Shown piece after piece: positions 57,668 through 64,000 of a stretch of DNA of 64,000 nt (the first letter of the stretch is position 1; each line of letters begins with the position of its first letter). The stretch covers positions 248,001 to 312,000 of the forward strand of contig JAVFKD010000004.1 in assembly GCA_036429605.1 (NCBI GenBank), in the 5' to 3' direction. The DNA is from Cladobotryum mycophilum. Its lineage: Eukaryota > Ascomycota > Sordariomycetes > Hypocreales > Hypocreaceae. Below the pieces are notes generated by a model. It was not told the origin of the DNA and searched no databases. It saw only the letters and a program-made list of their open reading frames with translations. Both the position numbers and the translations under genes were made by a program.

Positions 57668-58570
57668 TGGTGGCACGGAGGAATGCGCCTAAAGGCATTT
57701 GGACGACACAACATTAATGAGGAGAAATGACTGGAGGGTCTGGGTCGCCTTTTGATGCATACTCGAGCGGGGTGCAGGTGATTGGGTTGCAGATTCGGCC
57801 ACTTTCTGACTGGACTGACATGCGAGATGGATGGCCTCAGGATTCGGCCTTGATATATGGCCTTGCTTGCATATTGTGGAACCACCGAAACACGTTGGCG
57901 GCATAAACCGAATGAGGGGGTGGGCGACGATTATGCCCCATATTCGTTTTTTGCCGCAGAAGGAATACGGAGAAGACTGATTTGGCGATACCTGGGATTT
58001 TCAGGCCTACCGGATATGATATTTGCATGGCGTGAGTCATATCCTTGGTGATCTAGGACTTTCAAGAAATAGACCAGCTAACAGTGACAGACTCTTGGAC
58101 TCTGATAACGGGACGACAGCACCGCATACGGAAAACAAAAATACAACGAAGCATGTTTGAATAGCGAAATGATACCCTTATATAACTATCGAAGACAATT
58201 TTGGGAGAGCAAACTCGAGGGACTCGAATCACAGCCGAGAGGGGAGAGTTTGGATTGCTTAATTAGGGACACGAGAAGGGAGAAATATTCCTCTATAAAA
58301 AGTACACATCACATGCTCATGAGCAATGTATTTATGAACTACTACCGAAGAACTGACTACTCTTTCAACTCTTTTGCTTGAGTCTGGTGGCCATCTTGGC
58401 TCGCTCACGACTAACGCTCTCATGACCGTGGAACCACCCAGCAGCAACACCCACAACACCCGGTCAAACACCAACCAACGCGTCCAACCGTTGAAAATAA
58501 ACTCCATCACACTCCCTCAATGCATAAAGCATCCAAAAATAAAGCCAAACACGCAAAAAAGGAGATAAAC
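57668..58570. other. Intergenic
   Basis: 900 bp between the regulator gene and the first tRNA gene. No supported gene; frames on both strands are short and overlap. Confidence 0.4.
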
Positions 58571-58662
58571 GGGTCTGGCCGGGGATTGAACCCGGGACCT
58601 CTCGCAAACAGAAGCTGTAGGGTGGACCCTAAGCGAGAATCATACCGCTAGACCACCAGACC
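58571..58662 (-). tRNA. tRNA-Pro (anticodon AGG) with intron
   Basis: The cloverleaf is readable on the minus strand. The acceptor stem GGTCTGG pairs with CCAGACC. The A box is TGGTCTAGCGG, the anticodon stem CTCGC/GCGAG, the loop TTAGGG, and the B box GGTTCAATCC. An intron of about 20 nt follows position 37. A T-rich stretch after the 3' end fits a pol III terminator. The mature sequence appears identical to the copy at 59484. Confidence 0.88.
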
Positions 58663-59483
58663 ACGTGATCACTGCTATGATCCGTTGATGGGGAGGCATG
58701 AGCAAGAAGGGTACTTGAAGGTAGGGTGGTGATGGAACATGAGGTCCGCCGTTGATGATTGGCACTTTGCGAGTGAGATGTTGATGGAAATCAGTATCAG
58801 AGTACGGATTCGATAATGGAGTACTTGGATATTACAAAATAACTGGATTCGACAGTGTGTTGTTATACAAGTGTAGATATACAAGTATAGTTACGGATGT
58901 CTCTTTACATGCTCTGGGACATGCTGCGTCATCTATGTAAATGATGATGGGATATATTCCAACTCTTTCTTCGGCTCTATAACGTCTGCCCCATTTTCCA
59001 TTACTATTCTTACTCTTATTTAGCTAGGTTTGACCATTTTACCATTGTTGGTTATGGTGGGCCATATTCTTGATTGCAGGGTATCAATTTGTCCATGTGT
59101 GTTTTGTCCTTGCTGAGCATTACTAATTATCATTTCTAGTCAACCAAACTATGATGTTTAATCTCCATCACCCAAATAAATAAATAAAAGCTACCAAGCC
59201 TCCTTCCTCTTCTCATTTCTTCTCAAGCCGTCTGTTTATTCTTGCTTGCTTCCGTGAAGTCCATGGACATTCGCTACCTGCCGCACCAGAGTCTTCTCTA
59301 GGGTACGTACCTATGAGTCAGCACCCGGTCGGCCCGGCGGTGTCCCCACAGCCACAACAAGCCACAACCAGCTTGGCTCCACACCGAAGCATCAAAACAA
59401 TTTCTTTTGTCTCGGTCTCGACCTCTTAAGTCAAATTATCATCCACAACCTCAACAACGGATCACAGAAGTGATTACGTTATC
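58663..59483. other. Region between the two divergent tRNA genes
   Basis: About 820 bp without an open frame of interest. It holds both upstream regions. Confidence 0.45.
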
Positions 59484-59583
59484 GGTCTGGTGGTCTAGCG
59501 GTATGATTCTCGCTTAGGGTTCACCCCAAGTTGCAACTCGGTTTGCTTGCGAGAGGTCCCGGGTTCAATCCCCGGCCAGACCC
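59484..59583 (+). tRNA. tRNA-Pro (anticodon AGG) with a different intron
   Basis: The same acceptor, D, anticodon and T arms as the copy at 58571-58662. The intron is about 28 nt long and of unrelated sequence, starting after the first few shared bases. TTTT directly after the gene is the pol III terminator. Confidence 0.9.
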
Positions 59584-59920
59584 TTTTCAGGGGCTCAATT
59601 CGTTCGAGTTGAAGTCCATTTCTCTTTTTGAGGATTATATTTTTGTGGCCTGGGATGCTGCTTAGTGTGGAATTGGTTGGGGGCTAGATGCGAGGTGAAC
59701 GGGGCAAGGGTTGGTATGTGGGTGAGTGGTGCTCGTATTCTATGGCATGGCAATCTTACCTTTGTATCCTACAAGCTACTTATTTCTCACGATGCTTTTC
59801 GAAACGGCGACACTTCATTCCATTCCTCGTAAACCCTAATCTATGTCTAGCTAACATGTGTCAATGCTAATATTGTCCCTCTGGAGGCTTAAGTCTTCAA
59901 GTCAACCCATGTCTTCAGAC
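59584..59920. other. Intergenic
   Basis: Downstream flank of the tRNA gene and 3' flank of the GNAT gene. Nothing else is seen. Confidence 0.4.
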
Positions 59921-60595
59921 TCATCGTTGGCGCTGCAAAGGCAATTGCATAATGATTCCGCTCCTAGTCTTGAACTTCTCTGATGGATTCTCCGGAATAT
60001 GATCAGTTTCGCCATTGGCCCTGAGAGCCTCCTCCAATGTACATTTTCCTGCGTCGGCGAATCCCATTGACGAGTACATGTTCAAGGTAACTGTATTCTC
60101 AGGCTTCACCATGATGCGAAGGACAACCTTGGGAGCCCCTTGCTCAAAAGATGTAAGATAGTCGTAGGCAGTTCGACAGATGAGCTTGGCGAGTCCCTTT
60201 CCTCGGTGACTGGGCAGACTGAAAAGACCCAACATCTGCCACCTTTCTTCTTCCTCATCGCTGAGAACTGGTGGCTGGCCGGATTCTTCAGGCAGACGAA
60301 AAGAGTCCGCTGGGATAGGTCCTAGGAGAGTAACCTGCGCAACCCATTGACTCTCTTCCAGAGCTGCAGTCGCAGATGAACCTTTGTCGATACAGATAAA
60401 GGTCTTCTTGTTGGGATGAAAGAGCTTGGACGACCAGTATTCGATCGAATACTTCTCCTCAACTTCAAAAGTAGAGGCAAACGAGGTCGGTGATTGCTTC
60501 AAGGCGTTGAGACGCAGCTCTCGGTATTTGGCTGCGAGTTGATCATGGTTGGGACTGTCCTGATCGATCTGAAAGACTTGAAATGGACTGCTCAT
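59921..60595 (-). CDS. GNAT-family acetyltransferase
   Basis: An intronless 224-residue frame from the ATG at 60595. The N-terminal part has KYRELRLNALKQSPTSFAST, the usual beginning of a RimI-like GNAT. The acetyl-CoA pyrophosphate loop region reads LGLFSLPSHRGKGLAKLI (R-G-K-G-L-A matches Q/RxxGxG/A). NTVTLNMYSSMGF is the C-terminal strand-helix motif. It transfers acetyl from acetyl-CoA to an amine; the acceptor is unknown. Cytosolic. An in-frame start 16 codons earlier is possible but not favoured. Confidence 0.88.
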   Translation of the reverse strand: MSSPFQVFQIDQDSPNHDQLAAKYRELRLNALKQSPTSFASTFEVEEKYSIEYWSSKLFHPNKKTFICIDKGSSATAALEESQWVAQVTLLGPIPADSFRLPEESGQPPVLSDEEEERWQMLGLFSLPSHRGKGLAKLICRTAYDYLTSFEQGAPKVVLRIMVKPENTVTLNMYSSMGFADAGKCTLEEALRANGETDHIPENPSEKFKTRSGIIMQLPLQRQR

Positions 60596-60921
60596 GGTGG
60601 TAAAAGTATTTGATGTCTGGTTCGAAGTTTTTTTTAAAAACACAATTTATAACTTGAAGTTCTTTCTATACGCAGGTAGGAGGAAAACGAGTGTCCAAGG
60701 TTTGGCTATACGACTCTTTATGAGTCCGCCTCTAAGTAGGTGATTAATAATCGAACCCAACTTTTGCATGAGTCTACGCCATCGTTTCCTGAGTAACATC
60801 CACATAATCACAATACCAATGCCCAACCGTCCTTGTGACCTTGCTCCTTCTCGTTCATCTCGCACCGCGCCCTTCCTGGGTATTGCATTCTCGTATCCGT
60901 GACCCATGACAACCCGACTAC

Positions 60922-61638
60922 CTACTTCTTTTTCTTTTTCGCCTCCTGACTATCCCGATATGCTGTAATGACATCCGCGGCAGTCTCCTCTAGTGCCTTC
61001 TCGGACACCCAAGTGGCTTCATCGGGAGGGTAGCCAACCCACTCCACCCTAAACCGCTTGCGGCTCTTGTTGTGCGATATAATGGCAAACACTTCAAACA
61101 TCTCGGGGTCAAAGGGGTTCGTGGGGCGGCCGCCCTGCTCGCGCCAGTAGGCAAAGAGTGCGTCGGGTGCGTCTTGGTGGAGGTTGACTTCGGGCTCCCA
61201 GGTGGTCTCGCCGTTGTCCCACTCGACTTCGATTTCGATGGAGTTTTCGACCCAGCGGTGGTTTATGAAGCCCTTGAATGTATATTCTTCGTCATCTGCT
61301 TCTCCACTGGCATCATCCACTTCCATAGTATCACCTCCATCATGGTCGATAGTAGGAGCAGGTATATTGACGACTATATTGCTTGAAGTCTTTGCTGGCG
61401 TAGATTTTGCGGGCGTGGATCGTAAGGCAGTCGTCTTCGCCGGCGTTGATGTTCTGGGTGTTGATGTTCTAGGCGTTGGTCTGGCTGGCGTATTGCGCCT
61501 AGATGCTATCGGAGTCCGCTTAGGACCTAAGGAGAATTCGGAGCCATCGATATCGTCATCGCCGTCTTCGTCTCGGGGAGCTGAGCTGGCAGCGTCCTGC
61601 TTCCGCGGGGTATAGATGGAAGCAATTATGCGGTTCAT
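60922..61638 (-). CDS. Chromodomain protein with TPxK repeats
   Basis: An intronless 238-residue frame. The N-terminal 90 residues hold an acidic patch and about six repeats of the type TP(R/A)TST, TPAKTT, STPAKS, likely CDK/DNA-contact sites. A first chromodomain spans FKGFINHRWVENSIEIEVEWDNG and ETTWEPE. A second chromo-like unit, ISHNKSRKRFRVEWVGYPPDE and ATWVSEKAL, follows about 40 residues later. The tail is five Lys. The aromatic-cage strands look intact (EW..TTWE). It probably reads methyl-lysine on histones; it is not an HP1 (no chromoshadow seen). An interesting small nuclear protein. Confidence 0.85.
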   Translation of the reverse strand: MNRIIASIYTPRKQDAASSAPRDEDGDDDIDGSEFSLGPKRTPIASRRNTPARPTPRTSTPRTSTPAKTTALRSTPAKSTPAKTSSNIVVNIPAPTIDHDGGDTMEVDDASGEADDEEYTFKGFINHRWVENSIEIEVEWDNGETTWEPEVNLHQDAPDALFAYWREQGGRPTNPFDPEMFEVFAIISHNKSRKRFRVEWVGYPPDEATWVSEKALEETAADVITAYRDSQEAKKKKK

Positions 61639-62218
61639 GTTGAAATTCTACGTCGACATCGAGTGCTGCTGCTGCTGCTGTCCCTCTTTTCTCTCCATCG
61701 CCCTCCACTATTGTTATCGATAGATGACGCGCCCCGACAACTCTTTTTTGTCAGCCCCTCTTGGATCCAGTGACCATGTAATTTTGTTGATTGGTTTGAT
61801 CCTGGACTGTGGCGCTCATCGTGCATCCTATCTTAGGGCGATGGATCCATCACGTGACTCTCATAGTGCATCATCCGTCATCGTTTGCGATGAATAAACA
61901 GGCACGACAGGGATCATCCAAAAGATGCTCCAAGCTTCTTGATGGGAAGATCCATGTTTGCCTCTCCCGCCCAAGCTCTTTTGCGGGGTGAGTTCCTTGG
62001 TGGATTCGGCGGCGGGATCCGAGGCTTGTGCTGCATGAAGGAGGAGAAGAGGAGGTGAAGAACCTTGAACGTTTGCAATGATGCATCCATACGATGGGTG
62101 GGCTGTTACTAGAAGTAACGGTTGATTCGACTTTCATCTTCAACACTTAAACTTCTAAAACTCCTGATTTTATAGCAGTTACATATTTTCTCGATAAAGT
62201 TCCTCAAATTCAGTTACA
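61639..62218. other. Divergent promoter region
   Basis: 580 bp between the chromodomain gene and the AtuA-like gene. CAG/CTG-like short repeats lie close to 61663-61680. No gene is supported. Confidence 0.4.
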
Positions 62219-64000
62219 ATGAGTAAACGACCGATTCGCGTTGCTAATTGCTCTGGCGCTCTCAGTATGTCACAGCCTGATGCTGCAAAGGCTCTCCCCC
62301 AAGTGCCCACTGCGCAATTTACTGACAATATCACAGCCGATCCTGGTGTGGTCATGTACAATCAGGCCAAGAGTGGCCCGGTTGATGTAATTACAGGCGA
62401 TTATTTGGCTGGTAGGCCTCGTTGACACAATTGATCATGGCTTATTCGCTTATGCATTATAGAGGCCACTATGGTTGCAAATGCTGGACAGATAGGCGAT
62501 GCAAATAAAGGCGGATGGGTCGCAACGGCCCTGGATGGCATCACCTTGTCGCTCGACATTGTCAACGAGAAACGGATCAAAATCGTCATCAATGGCGGAG
62601 CGAGAAATCCAAAGGGTCTGGCGGAGACTGTCTATGAGATGGTAGGTCCTTCGACTGGAGTAGCTGAATGCAAGCTGATCTTTTGAGATAGGTCAAGGAA
62701 AGAGGGCTCAATCTTCGTGTTGCCTATGTAGAGGGAGATGATTTGATGCACAAGGTCCATGACTTGCTAAGGACTTCGCTTCCCCATCTCGATGAAGCAA
62801 ATAAAGACGTGCAGTATGACAAGAGCACTCGGTCTTTTCTGGATTCGCCCGAGGAGATGCCCATTGTCGCTGCAAATGCCTATCTTGGATACCGGGCCAT
62901 CAAGAAGGGCCTTGACGAGGGTGCAGATATTATAATCTGCGGTCGTGTTGCTGACGCATCTCCAGTCATTGGCGCTGCGGCGTGGTGGTATGGATGGGCT
63001 GAATCGGACCTGGACAAACTTGCTGGATCCCTAATTGCAGGTCACCTTATCGAATGCTCGACCTATGTCACTGGCGGTAATTTCTCTGGGGCATACAAGC
63101 ATCTCCCCAGCGAGTTTCTCCACCTTGGCTCTGGAATAGCCGAGGTTCTGGAGAATGGAGAATGCATCATTACCAAGCACGAGACGCTGAATGGATTTGT
63201 CACTACCGATACTGTCAAGGGCCAGCTGCTGTACGAGCTGCAAGGCAATATTTACCTGAACAGCGATGTCAAGGCCGATATCACAAACGTCAGGGTTGTC
63301 CAGGATGCTAAGAACAGGGTTCACGTCTCTGGCGTCAAGGGCTACCTGCCACCTCCGACCACAAAACTCGCTGTTTTCTACAGGGCTGGCTTCCAATGCG
63401 AACTCTTAATCAACGCGTGCGGTTATGCAATCGACAATAAGTGGGATATTCAAGAGCTGCAAACCAAAACTCTGCTGCAAGAATGGGGGGTGATGGATAA
63501 ATTTGACGTGCTGGATTTCCAGCGCATTGGCACTGCCATGGAGAACCCTGATTCCCAGCTGGCATCGACGACGTATCTTCGCATATTTGCCCAGTCGAGA
63601 GATCAGGCCGCCTTAGGTGCGATCTACAAGGCATGGCACCATCATTTCATGAGCCATTTCCCAGGTGGGGCTTCATATCCCTTGTGTTCTTGATTTGGTT
63701 GGATGCTGACATCGATATTTAGGAATGCATTACTCAATGGACGTACGAACTCTGGTACCGAAGCCATTCGCAGGATACTACCCCTGCCTTGTGTCGCAGA
63801 ACGAGATTGAGGAATCCGTTACCATCTTCGGAGACAACTCATCAGATGAACGAAACCGCCACGTTGTCGGCCCGCCGAAGAACACAGAGGCTCTCGCACC
63901 GCGCCTGAGCTACGAGACCGCGAACCCAATATCCGTTGACTCATTTGGACCAACAGTCCTGCGACCTCTTGGAGATGTCGCGCTTGGTCGTTCCGGCGAC
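62219..64000 (+). CDS. Acyclic terpene utilisation AtuA-like protein (DUF1446), cut by window end
   Basis: Exons 62219-62411, 62463-62641, 62692-63664 and 63723-beyond 64000, with introns of 50-58 bp; the C-terminus is outside. The start MSKRPIRVANCSGALS is typical. GDYLAEATMVANAG is restored across the first intron, then INGGARNPKGLAETV, DIIICGRVADASPVIGA and STYVTGGNFSG follow, all of the AtuA/DUF1446 family (PF07287). Bacterial AtuA works in citronellol/geranyl-CoA breakdown; fungal members are usually single genes of unknown substrate. All frames fit. The second part should follow after 64000. Confidence 0.9.

Noticed and set aside
1..64000. Transposons, CRISPR arrays, telomere repeats, bacterial operons
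   Set aside because: No transposase, terminal repeat, array, telomere motif or operon is seen; the genome is eukaryotic.

Overview
The window is nuclear DNA of a filamentous ascomycete, most likely a sordariomycete close to the Hypocreales. The evidence is short GT-AG introns (mostly 47-120 bp) with CTAAC/CTGAC-type branch sites, about one gene per 2.5-3 kb on both strands with no operons, and typical mould families: a Zn2Cys6 regulator, a NACHT-ankyrin NLR, a GH25 lysozyme, DUF1996, cyanamide hydratase and a bifunctional terpene synthase. The genus cannot be fixed from sequence alone.

Layout. 1.6-8.7 kb: purine nucleoside permease (-), gluconokinase (-), an SDR oxidoreductase (+), a secreted DUF1996 protein (-). 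8.7-11.7 kb: no supported gene. 11.7-17.2 kb: an NLR with alpha/beta-hydrolase, NACHT and ankyrin domains (-), then a secreted GH25 lysozyme (-). 17.2-19.6 kb: no supported gene. 19.6-32.8 kb, a metabolic stretch: SurE-type phosphatase (+), mitochondrial MaoC/HTD2-like acyl-CoA hydratase (+), succinyl-CoA ligase beta-like protein (+), maltose-type O-acetyltransferase (+), glyoxalase-fold protein (+), OTT_1508-type deaminase (-), C2H2 zinc-finger protein (+), succinyl-CoA ligase alpha (-). 33.1-35.4 kb: bifunctional terpene cyclase/prenyl diphosphate synthase (-). 36.6-45.3 kb: cyanamide hydratase (-), RS/proline-rich ankyrin protein (+), DUF1624-like membrane protein (-), DUF3626 protein (-). 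45.9-55 kb: two uncharacterised fungal proteins (+), one with an endonuclease-like EAK motif, a large GRDP/DUF1399 protein with a Cys-Gly tail (-), and an M20 amidohydrolase (-). 56.2-64 kb: Zn2Cys6 regulator (+), two divergent intron-bearing tRNA-Pro(AGG) genes, a GNAT acetyltransferase (-), a chromodomain protein (-), and an AtuA/DUF1446 protein cut by the window end (+).

Themes. The hydratase plus both subunits of a succinyl-CoA-ligase-type enzyme within 11 kb suggest a dicarboxylate-CoA pathway (inference). The terpene synthase keeps the metal-binding motifs of both halves and has no tailoring gene beside it. Five genes show an apparent one-base frame break at or near five-base G/C homopolymers. 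This looks like systematic homopolymer error, so these genes should not be called pseudogenes without raw reads. The deaminase gene appears to build its AUG across a splice junction.
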